From the NCBI GenBank assembly GCA_027943335.1, contig BSBK01007848.1, forward strand, positions 310,001 through 374,000: 64,000 nt of DNA, in the 5' to 3' direction. Every line of letters begins with the position of its first letter. The first letter of the stretch is position 1. This document shows positions 44,141 to 55,959 of this stretch, one piece after another. Both the position numbers and the translations under genes were made by a program. The notes under the pieces were generated by a model. The model searched no databases and had not been told where the DNA came from. It saw only the letters and a program-made list of their open reading frames with translations. Origin of the DNA: Chamaecyparis obtusa. Taxonomy: Eukaryota > Streptophyta > Pinopsida > Cupressales > Cupressaceae.

Positions 44141-47100
44141 TTAAAAGATCCATATTCTAATTTTAAATTTCATTTGCAGGAAACAATTTAAAACTTCACT
44201 GGGTACAAGCATAATAGTACTTACCTCAAACTCCGTCCGGAAACGGTCATTCCATGAACCCTCTCCAGTAAGCCGCACAGTCTCGCCGCTCCCATAACCA
44301 TGCCTCATTTCCAAGGCTGTCAACCCTCTCACTTCCCACAAGATGTTGCTCTGGATAAAATCGGAACAGCTTACAATTATTAGCATTTGCATTTTACTCA
44401 AATGTGCCATTTTCGGCAACATTTTGAGTTTTATACAATTCTCAATATCCAGGGTTACAAGACCATCCGGAAGAATTGGCAACTCGAGAAGCTCTGTACA
44501 TCCACGGAGGACTAATTCAGTTAATTGGGAGAGCACGGCAAAAGTTAAAGGGAACCTGGAAAACTTATTATGCTCCAAATGGAGAATTTTCAAGGATGAC
44601 AATTCTCCCAAATTCTCTGGAATGGACTTTAAATCACAATACCCTGCCTCAATTCTCACCAAAGATTGAAGTTTTGATAAAGTTGAAGGTAGTGCCATTA
44701 AGTTTTCACATTTGTTGAGTAATAACTCTTCCAAACATTCAAGGCCGCCGATTTCATCTGGTAGAAAGCATAAAAACTCACAGCGGTTCATATTGAGGCA
44801 GCGCAAGTGTTTGAGATGACCAACCGAAGCAGGTAAAGTAACAATCAGACAAGACTCTAGGTCCAGTTTCTCCAGCCGTGAGAGGCTGCCAATAGAGTGA
44901 GGCAATTCGCCTACATCAAAGACATCTTTAAGTTCAAGTATTTTGAGAGACTTGAGACCTTCAAGTATTTCTGGAAGCTTTCTAATATTTGAGCAGTGAG
45001 AAAGAATTAAGTTTTGCAAGCAAGATAACTTAGTGATACTAGTTGGAAGTTGTCCCAGTTTCTCACACCGAATGAGATTCAAATACTGAAGTTTTTGCAG
45101 ACAACCTATGGAATAAGGTAAAGCCTTTAGAGAAGAGCATTCTGCCAAGCCTAAATATTTCAGTTCCGAGAGGTTACCTATGCAATCTGGTAGTTTCTGT
45201 AACCTAGAACAACATGATAGTTCCAAGTAGTAGAGCTGTGCCTGAAAACCAAGAGAATCTGGTAATTCGGTTATCAGGGAGCACCCTGTCAAATCTAACT
45301 TTAGTAAATATTTCAGATTAGACAATGTAGGAAGCCTCTGTAAATTTGGACACCAATTCACGCGAAGAACTCTGAGATTTTTGGGTATCTGCCAAACATA
45401 TGTATTTATGATTAGTACTTACAGATAATATTATGGAATCAGTTCACTGAAGCTCTAATGGATCAGGTCGGAAAAATACGTACCTTCCGATGTGATTGTT
45501 CATTCCACAACTGCTTGAGAGAGAATTGTAAGTCACTGCCATGGGAAATGCATCTAGAGCTCAAATCAAGAATAGCTAGATGCCCAAGATTCCATTGCGA
45601 CGGCAAGACATCCAGTGAACACCGCTTCCACTTAAACCATTTCAAATCTGGTGATAATTTACTTGTATCGCCTTCCTTTACTATAGTATCCTTGAAACAT
45701 AGGTACCGGAGACCATTCATTGAAGCCAAACATTTCTTTTTCAAACTGGCTCCTTCACTCTCTTGTTCGTGAAGCAGATATTTAACATTCTCTGTACCCT
45801 AATCAGGCCAAATACATGTATCGAATATCATAATCACATTCCTCCCCCGTATTGGGCAAATTTAAAGTAAATTTACCTGAGAAAAAAATTCTTACCCGTT
45901 TCTCTGTAATTAGTTTTTGCACATCCTCCTGCTTCCACAATCTGCTTCGCTTGCCGGGATTTCCAGGAGATTCATCTGCCACTATGGCTCTCCCTAAATC
46001 TCGTAAGAAATCATGCATTCTGAACCGATTGTCGTTGCCAATCTTTATAAGCAATTTCTGCTGAAGATTGTCTAGGGCTGTGTCTACATCTAATCCCAAT
46101 TCTTCCCAGAAGATAGTCGGTTCTTCCTTATCTTGGTCAACAAAGTAGCAGGCAATGTCTAAGAATATCTCTTTCTCCGATTGAAGAAGAGAGTCATAAC
46201 TGATCTTCAAGGATTGAAAAATCTCTGGATAACTGAGATTCCTAAGCTTTCTAACTGCTTCAACCCAGTATTTATCATCTGTCCTCTTGTTAGTTAAAAA
46301 TGCACCCAGAACCTCTAATGCTAGTGGAATCCCACCAGAAGCCTTGACGATCTTAGTGGATAGGTTTCGGTAAGGATCATCTGGTTGTGCTTTGTGAAAT
46401 GCGTGCCAACTAAATAACTGTAAAGCCTCATCCTGTTGAAGACCTTGCAATTCGTAAATGTTTTCTGGTGGAATGCTTATATTTAGGCTACCACAGTCAC
46501 GAGTGGTCATAATTATTCTGCTTCCAGCTGCACAGCAATCTAACCTAAAGTTCTCCAGTTGTTTCCTGTCGTCAACATTATCTAAGATGACAAGAGAACG
46601 CATGGATTGCAGATGAAATTGCAGAAGGGATTTGCCATGGTCAATATCATTTACTTTAATGTCAACTTTTGACAAATCCTTCAACATTTGTGTTTGTAAT
46701 CCTATGATACCGCCATGGTCCTGAGCAGCCCTGATGTCTGACAGAAAACAGGAAGCTCTGAAGTTGCAGGAGACATCATTGAAAATAGCATTGGACAAAG
46801 TGGTCTTACCAATGCCCCCGATCCCCCAAATGCACACTCGAATTGTTCGGTCAATGAGATGTAGAGCTAAAATCTCCTTGATCTTCCGCAGATGATGCTC
46901 AAGTCCAACAACGTTTTGAGGAACTGGTCTGGGTAAGAAGTTCAATGCAGTGATGTCAGACACAACTTGCTCCACCAATCTCCCTTCATACCTGCAGATT
47001 TCAATCAGTTACGAGTAAAAAGTGAAGAAATCTGTGGGGGACAAGAAAAGAGCGTTATCACAAATGCGTACCCTTCGAACATGTGAAGAGACCATCCAGA

Positions 47101-47583
47101 TAAGGAGGAGATGTAATGAAGAGCTTCCCTCCATTCATGAATTATGTGTGGCTCAAATCTAGCTTTACTGTAATGTTCCTTGAATGCCTCTGCATATGTG
47201 CCCTTTTCTTTGAGAGGATAGCGGACAGATGAGGGTTCGACACCATAAAAGAGAGGGATAATTAGTCCTCTGGATTTGCACTTCCACATTTGCCTCGCTT
47301 CTTGCAAACACCATTTAGAGTCTGCGTAACCACTCGAAAAAATGGGAATAAGAATGGCACTATTCTGGATCGCATCCTCTAAGCTCAATCCAATAATCTC
47401 GCCGTTCTCTAGTCTTTCAGTATCCAGAAAAGCGTGAATTCCAATTAATCTGAGAGCTCGAAAGAGATGATCTACAAAGGACTTTCGAACATCGAGTCCT
47501 CTAAAACTAAGGAAAACATGATACTGGTAATCTAAGCATCGAATTTTCCCTGAGCATGGTCTGAAACTGGGGAAATCAGCCAT
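44141..47583 (-). CDS. TIR-NB-LRR (TNL) immune receptor
   Basis: TNLs are intracellular receptors that detect pathogen effectors, oligomerise through NB-ARC and signal through TIR NADase activity. Exons are 47583-47072, 46991-45896, 45798-45484 and 45388 leftwards; the 80-, 97- and 95-bp introns all have GT-AG ends and keep frame. The TIR spans about residues 18-165 (VFLSFRG; putative catalytic Glu95 in WCLQEA). NB-ARC shows the P-loop GIGGIGKTT (227-235), kinase-2 VILDNVDD (~305), RNBS-B GSRIIMTTR (~327), GLPL as GGIPLALEV (~390) and MHD (496-498). Exon 4 holds about a dozen LRRs. After residue ~1029 a strong donor, GAG/GTAAGT, stands at 44225; reading through adds 28 residues to a stop at 44141. 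Either the gene ends there or a C-terminal exon is lost. No disabling mutation is seen. Confidence 0.93.
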
Positions 47584-48390
47584 GCTTTACAATCTCGTCA
47601 ACAGCACATCAGAATTAATCCCTTGTAAACCACGACAGACGCCTTTCATTTGCAGTCCGATTCGATCTGTGCACGCAGATGCCTATCAAATTCGCTGAAT
47701 CTTGCCAGGCTTGCCAGGAAATCCCGTGTAAACCATGACAAAGTTCTATCACAAACTGTATGTTAAAGATTAAAGAATTGACCAAACACCTAAACTAGTG
47801 GCCCACGGGATACGTTTGAATGCGAAGTTCGTGGAAGAAACTCGGAAGGGCGGTGCAAGTTGCAATTAATTTGTCTGCCTGCCGGACAGCCTACGTTTGA
47901 ATGCGAGACTTCGTGGAAGAATATCTGAAGGGCGGTGCAAGTTGTAATTAATTTGTGTGGAGAGCCTTGCTTCACCTACCCTGTCCCATGGTACAAAAGC
48001 TATTCATGTACGTATGAGTTATGACCATGCGAAGGGGCGCTGGGACCGGGAAAAAAATTTCCGCCCATAGCCAGTGCCCTATGGTTATGGCATATCATTG
48101 CTTCTGTCCGTGCCTTAGCAGTGTCCGTGCCTGTCAGAAGTCTACCGTATTTGTCTGGAATAATGTATGTAACTTTTGACTGTTTGAAAATATACAACTA
48201 TTTTTTAATTTTATTGTGTGGGGTTGTGCTTTTTATAACATATATTTAGTTAAGATATAACTTTTACAATATACATTGTAAGCTTATATATTATATTGTA
48301 TAATTTTTTTTTATATTATGCATAATTTTATATTATTATAAAAATAATTTAAATTATGTTAATTATTTATATTTTATATATTTTTATAAG
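47584..48390. promoter_or_regulatory. Upstream region of the TNL gene, with tandem repeat and W-box
   Basis: An imperfect duplication (about 47812-47885 and 47890-47960) shares ACGTTTGAATGCGA-like sequence, TTCGTGGAAGAA and GAAGGGCGGTGCAAGTTG. A W-box core, TTGACC, lies at 47779-47784 and another TTGACT at about 48176; WRKY factors binding such boxes control many immune genes. I could not fix a TATA box or transcription start. From 48.2 to 48.39 kb the DNA is very AT-rich. Confidence 0.4.
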
Positions 48391-49506
48391 ATATTTAGGC
48401 TACCACAGTCACGAGTGGTCATAGTTGTTCTGCTTCCAGCTGTGCAGTTGTTCTGCTTCCAGCTGCACAGCAATCTAACTTAAAGTTTCCTGTGGTCAAC
48501 ATTATCTAAGATGACAAGAGAACGTGTGGATCGCAGATGAAATTGCAGAAGGGATTTGCCATGGTCAATATCATTTACTTAATGTCAACTTTTGACAAAT
48601 CCTTCAACATTTGTGTTTGTAATCCTATGATACCCCCATGGTCCTGAGCAGCCCTGATGTCTGACAGAAAACAGGAAGCTCTGAAGTTGCAGGAGACATC
48701 ATTGAAAATAGCATTGGACAAAGTGGTCTTACCAATGCCCCCGATCCCCCAAATGCACACTCGAATTGTTCGGTCAATGAGATGTAGAGCTAAAATCTCC
48801 TTGATCTTCCGCAGATGATGCTCAAGTCCAACAACGTTTTGAGGAACTGGTCTGGGTAAGAAGTTCAATGCAGTGATGTCAGACACAACTTGCTCCACCA
48901 ATCTCCCTTCATACCTGCAGATTTCAATCAGTTACGAGTAAAAAGTGAAGAAATCTGTGGGGGACAAGAAAAGAGCGTTATCACAAATGCGTACCCTTCG
49001 AACATGTGAAGAGACCATCCAGATAAGGAGGAGATGTAATGAAGAGCTTCCCTCCATTCATGAATTATGTGTGGCTCAAATCTAGCTTTACTGTAATGTT
49101 CCTTGAATGCCTCTGCATATGTGCCCTTTTCTTTGAGAGGATAGCGGACAGATGAGGGTTCGACACGATAAAAGAGAGGGATAATTAGTCCTCTGGATTT
49201 GCACTTCCACATTTGCCTCGCTTCTTGCAAACACCATTTAGAGTCTGCGTAACCACTCGAAAAAATGGGAATAAGAATGGCACTATTCTGGATCGCATCC
49301 TCTAAGCTCAATCCAATAATCTCGCCGTTCTCTAGTCTTTCAGTATCCAGAAAAGCGTGAATTCCAATTAATCTGAGAGCTCGAAAGAGATGATCTACAA
49401 AGGACTTTCGAACATCGGGTCCTCTAAAACTAAGGAAAACATGATACTTGTAATCAAAGCATCGAATTTTCCCTGAGCATGGTCTGAAACTGGGGAAATC
49501 AGCCAT
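48391..49506 (-). pseudogene. Truncated duplicate of the TNL gene (TIR plus start of NB-ARC)
   Basis: This segment copies 46480-47583 at a spacing of 1923 bp for most of its length. The TIR exon (49506-48995), the intron and the start of the NB-ARC exon (from 48914) keep frame through the P-loop. Only four of 192 residues differ in the TIR ORF, including Pro instead of Leu in SFRGxDVR. One base is lost near 48577 (ATTTACTT against ATTTACTTT), ending the frame soon after VDIK. The remaining ~180 bp contain a local duplication (TTGTTCTGCTTCCAGCTG twice) and a small deletion, and homology stops at 48391. It could still yield a TIR-P-loop protein of about 285 aa; the family includes functional truncated TIR proteins, but truncation by partial duplication is the simpler reading. 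Confidence 0.85.
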
Positions 49507-52082
49507 ACTTTACAATCTCGTCAACAACACAGCAGAATTAATCCCTTGTAAACCACGACAGATGTAATGCCCAAAAGTTCGGGTCAAAACACAACCAACA
49601 ATTTTTTTTTTAAGAAGGTTATAAGTTCCACGTTCATGATGCGGGACAAAAGTGCTAATGACGAAGTCCCAAAGTGACAAGAGGTCAAACCTCAACAAGT
49701 TGTTTACCGAAGGATGCTAGATGAAATTCAATATAATCAAAGTTCGTTAATCAACTTGACGATCAATTTTGTCAAACGTTAATCTATTAGTCCTTTAGAT
49801 TATCTAAGAGGAATAGAATGTTTATTGATAATGTTATTCTTTAGATAGGTTAACCATTTCCAATTATGTAAATTTCAAGACCAATTTGATTATGAAAATT
49901 AAATTGGAAGCTAATGAAAAATATTGAATATAAATTTCAATAATCGTCTATACTAATTTTTGTTCAAAATAAGTACATATTAATTCAATTAATGATTACA
50001 TTATTCCAATAGATGAATGCACCTATTAACTAATTAATGAATCTAAAAGAAACATTATTTAATAATGTATATTCAAAGATTAAAACTAAATTGTATATAT
50101 GAAATTAATTATAATATATTAATTAATTAATATAATTATTAATTAGTTAATATATTATAATATATTAATTATCATTACATATGTGTCATAAATCTAGTTA
50201 TATGACATCATATATAAATAGCAATATAAATATTTAAAACATTGTCAACTAACATCTAGCTATTATTATTAACATGACATTAATACAAAATACTAATTTA
50301 ACTAACAATCTAAGCTCACTTAACAATAACTAAACTACCTAAATAACCTAAGCTACTTCCTATCTCCCTAGCTTCCTAGCCTAGCTCACTATCCCTCTTC
50401 CTAGCTCCCTAGGAATCTCCCTCAATCCACGTGCCTTTAGAAAGAGACAACATCATAAAGCAAGTTAAAAAAGGTGGGCTGTTTAAGGGAGTTAAATAGT
50501 CCCCCAAAGTTGGCGCCAAGTAAGGGGGAATAAAGGCTATAATAAGAAGGGGGCAGGCCTAAAAAGACTTGGGCCCACCAAACTTAAAGCCATAAAACAA
50601 AGCAAAGGAGGGAAGGCAATTTATTTCAAGTTTTATTGCCCATCTCCATGACCTGCGCCAACTTGAGCATGGGGAAGTGGGAGACATGAAAGAGGAAGTC
50701 AAAGTGGGTCCCATTACTTTGTCCATGACATGGAATAGTACCCATACAAATTTAATTTAATGCTAAGCATGGGCAAGAAGAAGCATGCGCAGGTTTTGAA
50801 GACAAGAAGGTTAATGCATTCAGAAAAAGGTTTATGATGTGTCAGCTCAAGGACACAATCTTGACCCATAGAAAGGTTTGAATTAAAACAAAGACTTGAC
50901 ATCCCTCCACATGCGCCATGTTATGGGGAAGATATTAAATAAGGTAAGGGGGTAAAGTAGATTAATAATTTATTTGTTTAATATATATTGAGGTGGCAGG
51001 ATTTAATATATAAAATTGACTGTGGTAAGAGATTGTATGGGAATTCTTTTCCCATACAATTTCCAAAGAATAGAAAGCCAAATTTTCTATGAAACAGAAT
51101 TCTTCTAAGTATGAGAACATTATCTTTTTCCTTCTCAACAATGAGTAGAATATTATCATTTTATTTGTTTCATTATTGCATTAGGAAGTCTATAGTCTTA
51201 AATTTGATAGTGTATCAATAAGGATTAAATATAGTTGATTGACAACCGAATGAGATTTCCACGTAGAAACTAACATGATCATTTGTTCATAGTTGTTCCA
51301 TTACAATTTATAGAACTAAAAGTGAGATATGAGTCACATTTAGAGATTGTTTTCAACGATCATTACATTTAGTTCATCATATATGATACTACGATATTCA
51401 TATATCAATCCAAATATGGAAGCATAATGAAATTGCTACAATATTTAAGCTATCATTGTGGATAACTCATTTGCAAAGAGAGATTATTTTTCAATTATCG
51501 AGAGAGAGAGAGAGAGAGATCTTTTATCATGTTTGCAAGAATTCATCTTAACAGAAAGAAATCCATTTCAACTCATTTACAAATACATCAATAAGGTTTA
51601 CAACATCCTAGTTTCAACAAAGCATTGCAATGAATAATTCCACACAATGAAAGATCAAGATAATAACAGTCTCTCATCCATTTCATCTTCACAATAGCTC
51701 CAAATGAAAGGCATTACATTCTCTTTTACATCAAATGAAATCTAAATACAAAGAATGATTCACAATGGAATAAAAGGGATGTCTTCTCTCAACCATCCAA
51801 AAGATGAAAACCTCCATGATAGCTCCTCTTTGAGCTTCCACAAATCTGCAAATATATACAAGGCAAGGGAAAGACCATGGGAGCTCACCTCCCATCCTAG
51901 GCCTCTCATGAGGCCACCCCCGAGCTTGGGGAAACCACATCAAATAGGATACATTCACTCATATACAAACACTCACAAGAAACATACAATTGCAAGAGCC
52001 CAAAATTCCCTCAAGGGTATAACTAAGGAATTCCATGAACTCCTTTTGTGGGGTGTGGGTGGACAACCCATGGAGATAACCA

Positions 52083-52198
52083 TTGTATGAAAACAAGGCC
52101 ACACATGGACCCAAATATGCTCAATATCAAAACAAGGCCACACATGGACCCAAATATGCTCAATATCAAAACAAGGCCACACATGGACCCAAATAAGC
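52083..52198. repeat. Three 39-bp tandem repeats
   Basis: Units of AAAACAAGGCCACACATGGA followed by CCCAAATATGCTCAATATC, three times in a row inside the 4.9-kb insertion. Confidence 0.9.
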
Positions 52199-53249
52199 AC
52201 ATTATCATAACAAGGCTCACATGGCCAATCTTCCCTCCTTATAACCCCAATGCCTCATGGGCTATATGCAAGGTTACTTGGGGAAAATCACTCACCCAAG
52301 CTTCATCCTTCCCCACACATGGAGGAGACTCTACACATGGAGTTGCCTCCATTTCCCACACCCCCTCTTGATTGCTCTTCCCTCCCAAGGGTGAGTGAAT
52401 CCAAGAGTAAACAACCCCAAATCCAATTACAAGAAAAACACAATACATGCTTGCTCTCACCATGACCAACCATGAGGAGCTAAAACACAACAAATAAGAA
52501 ATGCAAACTTCCTCCATGACCAACCATGGGGAGCCAAAGAACAAATACACAACACATACAACTACTACAACAAAAATGAGAGAAATGAAGAGCAAGATCC
52601 TCCAACCTATGATCCAATGCAAAATGATGAAGTTTTGAGCCTTCTCCTTCTTCTATCCTCAGCTTTTCCATTCTCCAAGTTTAGTGGTCTCTAAAGGTAG
52701 AGAGTGGGTGAACAACCCAAACCCCTCTAAAAGTTCTACTAAAAAGGGACCCCCTACCAACTCTCCACAACCCTCATAAAGATGGTCCTAGGAAGTACTT
52801 CTGGGTCCATGATGCAAGTTGCAAATTCGTTCAAGATTAAATGGGCACTATTGGAGGGGACAAAAAGGTCAAAATATGGCTTCTCCCATGCTTAAATTAC
52901 CCCTAACCTATGGGTACAAGGAATGGGCTACCTAAAAAGCATGAAACTACCCCCTAGGGTCCCATTTAACCCTCCAAAAGCCATGGTTTAGTTAATGCAC
53001 GAAAATGTAAGGTATGACTTCACTTAGGGGTCCTAAGACAAGAGGATGCACTTAGAATACCCCCTCTAGGAAGCTTCTAGGACTTGCTCTCGCACTCCAA
53101 TCACATGACATACCTTAGTTAACAAATAACTCTAGTGTCAAGTGACACTCACATAATTAACATCACAATTAAGGTATGTCCAACATATTACAACACTTAA
53201 CAATCCTACACATACATTCACATTATGGTTACAAAATAAAACACTTCAC

Positions 53250-53362
53250 AACGAGGCCCTGGTCTCTTCATTAGATGGGGCCTTGGCTTTACCGATAACA
53301 CAAGCATTCAATGTGGTTTCCCCGAATATTTCCATGGTCCTTCCACCTGCAAAAACCTTAAT
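53250..53362 (-). other. Short minus-strand exon-like stretch
   Basis: The minus strand reads open as VFAGGRTMEIFGETTLNACV and on through GKAKAPSNEETRASL to a stop. TTTTTGCAG within it also resembles a splice acceptor. Its composition differs from the AT-rich flanks. It may be a leftover coding piece of the inserted element; the family is unknown. Confidence 0.35.
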
Positions 53363-54490
53363 GCAGCATCAGTAATTCAAGGAAGAAAACCATCACATAT
53401 AAACCTATAAGATGTAATAGCCACACATTATTCATAACTCAATTGCATACATGAAATCACACAACAAGTAATGATCTTACACAATTCAATTGAACATTCA
53501 ATCACATAGAATGAAATGTCATAATTCAATTGTCTGCACGTAATCATATAGGATTCAATAATCACATCAAATAAATTCAATTTGCATAACTCAATTCATA
53601 CTTCAATTGCATATATAATTCATAATTTAATTTGCATAATTCAATTCATAGTTCAATTGAAATCAAGATCATCCATAATCTATCATCATTATAAGATAAT
53701 CTTCAGGTTCTCAAAACATGAAGATAATAATAAAGTCTAACATGATCAAATCCAAATCCACTAATCATGGATCCACATATAGAGTCGACAAAATGTATAG
53801 TCTAACATGTCCATCATAACATAATAGTAAATCGAATGAGTCCAAGTATCTCAATTTTCCTTAGTATAACATTTAAGATAAATCGATGGTTCAACATTGG
53901 TAAGGGGTAACCATAACAGTCGGGTCCTATAAAATTCTTATCACAAGTATGATTAAATTTCCCAATCTAGGAAAACAAAATGCAGAATAATCCTATTAGT
54001 CTAGGATCTAACAAATCCTTGTTCAGGGTTCTAATAATATCACTAGAACATCACTATGGTATAATCATATAATACATCGTCAAAACATTACTCATCCTCC
54101 TCGTAGGAGTTACTAGAATCATCACATCAACTATTAATTAAATCCAAGATAAACTTAAGACTTAACACATAACTAATTTGGCATTTACATCTCGACTTCT
54201 CGAATCAAATCTTTTCGACAAAAGTACTCAATGGAACCTTAATAGTCTAGCTAGATCTATGATCCGCAAGGTGACATATTGCATCCAAGATTCACTTTCA
54301 CAATTAATAACCTAGAGATATCACCTTTGTCATTGCGACACTTAGTTGATAGGTCCTGATATGAAGGTACAATATATAGGTCTATTCCAAGGTACAATTA
54401 TGTTAGGGATTTACCAATCATCCAGATACTACAACACCCCTTAATCCTCCGACATCAAACCATCAAGGAAAAGGTGGAAACGGGGTGGGC
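53363..54490. other. Right part of the 4.9-kb insertion, no gene seen
   Basis: Contains repeated CATAATTCAATTG and CAATTGCATA motifs at 53.43-53.66 kb but no ORF. Confidence 0.45.
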
Positions 54491-54501
54491 CTTACAACAG
54501 A

Positions 54502-54602
54502 CGCCTTTCAATTGCAGTCCGATTTGATCTGTACACGCAGATGCCTTTCAAATTCGCTAAATCTTGCCAGGAAATCCCGTGTAAACCATGACAAAGTTCT
54601 CT
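54502..54602 (-). repeat. Displaced upstream region of the truncated TNL copy
   Basis: Matches about 47640-47747 upstream of the intact TNL gene (CGCCTTTCAATTGCAGTCCG, then GCCAGGAAATCCCGTG). The 4.9-kb insertion moved it away from the truncated copy. Confidence 0.85.
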
Positions 54603-54604
54603 GG

Positions 54605-54885
54605 CACTGGCTAAATGGCCGAATATTTGGGCAACGTCTAAATCCTAAACTAAAACGTTATGGTGTATGCATGTAACATACACCTATTCCATCATTCATC
54701 GTACCTGCAAGCCTGTCACGACATCCGTAACTCAGTCTGTAGCTGTCAGTAAAATTCAAATATTGACAATCATGCGATATATTAGATAAAGAAGTTATTA
54801 GAGTATTATTAATTTGTATTATTATTTTATAGTTATATAATTGATTTAAATTATTAAATAATCATATTATAATATAATACTTATA
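54605..54885 (+). repeat. Left arm of a long-spaced inverted repeat
   Basis: Reverse-complement match, in three pieces, to 63235-63296, 62148-62257 and 61836-61930. Shared landmarks are CAACGTCTAAATCCTAAACT, GTAACTCAGTCTGTAGCTG and TTAGATAAAGAAG. About 6.9 kb, including a LINE, lies between the arms. Next to it, 54800-54960 and 55110-55265 are a direct AT-rich duplication. Confidence 0.85.
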
Positions 54886-55313
54886 TTATAATTAATAATT
54901 GAAAGTTAAAAATTAAAATAAATATTTTTTATATTTAGTTTTTCAATATGAATTAATTTTTATTTTTCTTGTTTAATTTTTTTAGAACATCATTATATAT
55001 TTTGTTTTTTAATTTTATACATATTTTAAGAATATAATCTTCGTATATTTATTTAATAATTTAAATCAGTTATATAATTTTAAAATAATAATAGTCTAAT
55101 AATTTTTTCTTTATTTAATTTGTATTATTTTTTTAGTTATATAATTGATTTAAATTATTAAATAATTATACTATAATATTATAATTATATTATAATTAAT
55201 AATTGAAATTTAAAATAAATATTTTTCACATTTAATTTTTCAACATAAATTAATTTTTATTTTATACTTAATAATTTATTTTAGTCGTAATTATTTATTT
55301 TAGGTGAATTCAC

Positions 55314-55432
<119 letters not shown>

Positions 55433-55867
55433 ATAGAAGCTTCATAGATTTATTTAAATAATATTTTTTAATTTATTAGTTATTTAACATATTGGTATAT
55501 AATGTAGGTGTACTTTTTTCAAATATATGTTTTGAAGTTTTGAATTATAAAGATGAATATAAAGAACAAGGTTCCAGTGCAACATAGTCCCTACTAAATG
55601 TTGGCAAAAATAATATTCAACAATTTTACCTATAAAAGTTAGTTTAATTAGGATTATATTAATATATTATAATAATTATTCATATATTAATAAAAATATA
55701 ATATAAAATTAATTAATAATTTTAATATATTAAATAATATAATATAATTTAGTTAAATAAAATATGTATATAATTTAATAATTATATTCATATATTTATT
55801 ATTTAACATTAATAGGAAAATAATTTATTAGTTTATTTATAAAATAAAATAATATACAAAGTTATTA

Positions 55868-55950
55868 GCATCCTGATGATGGATCATGTAGTATGATCCG
55901 AAACGTTGATGTTTTAAAAAAACTCTACACAATCTAATCTAGAAGCTGTT
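55868..55950 (+). ncRNA. Hammerhead-ribozyme-like motif
   Basis: CTGATGA (55873-55879) is followed by a perfect 7-bp hairpin, GGATCAT/ATGATCC with loop GTAGT, and then GAAAC (55900-55904). These are the conserved core, stem II and GAAA box of a hammerhead, in the right order. A short stem III (AC...GU) with a GUU cleavage triplet is possible downstream, but a good stem I is not visible. A conserved tail, CTCTACACAATCTAATC then AGAAGCTG, follows and recurs at 17.55-17.76 kb. Hammerheads of this layout are known in Penelope-like and retrozyme elements. The motif abuts the LINE's 5' end. Confidence 0.45.
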
Positions 55951-55959
55951 GTCTTAATT

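Larger units (their letters stand above)
49558..54501. mobile_element. 4.9-kb insertion with 5-bp duplication, unclassified
   Basis: ACAGA occurs at 49558-49562 and 54497-54501, and the intact gene's upstream region shows the unfilled site CACGACAGACGCC at about 47628. The inserted DNA (49563-54496) begins TGTAATGCCCA and ends TGGGCCTTACA, an 11-bp inverted match with one mismatch, but I see no long direct terminal repeats. TTGGCGCCAAG near 50511 could be a primer-binding site. No gag, pol or transposase is recognisable. TG...CA ends and a 5-bp duplication favour an LTR-type or LARD-like retroelement, perhaps with badly diverged LTRs. Confidence 0.7.

Noticed and set aside
52083..52198. CRISPR-like direct repeats
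   Set aside because: The 39-bp units are contiguous without unique spacers and lie in plant nuclear DNA.
51755..52671. Several 60-127-aa ORFs on both strands in the 4.9-kb insertion
   Set aside because: They overlap each other and the 39-bp repeats, and none shows a known domain.
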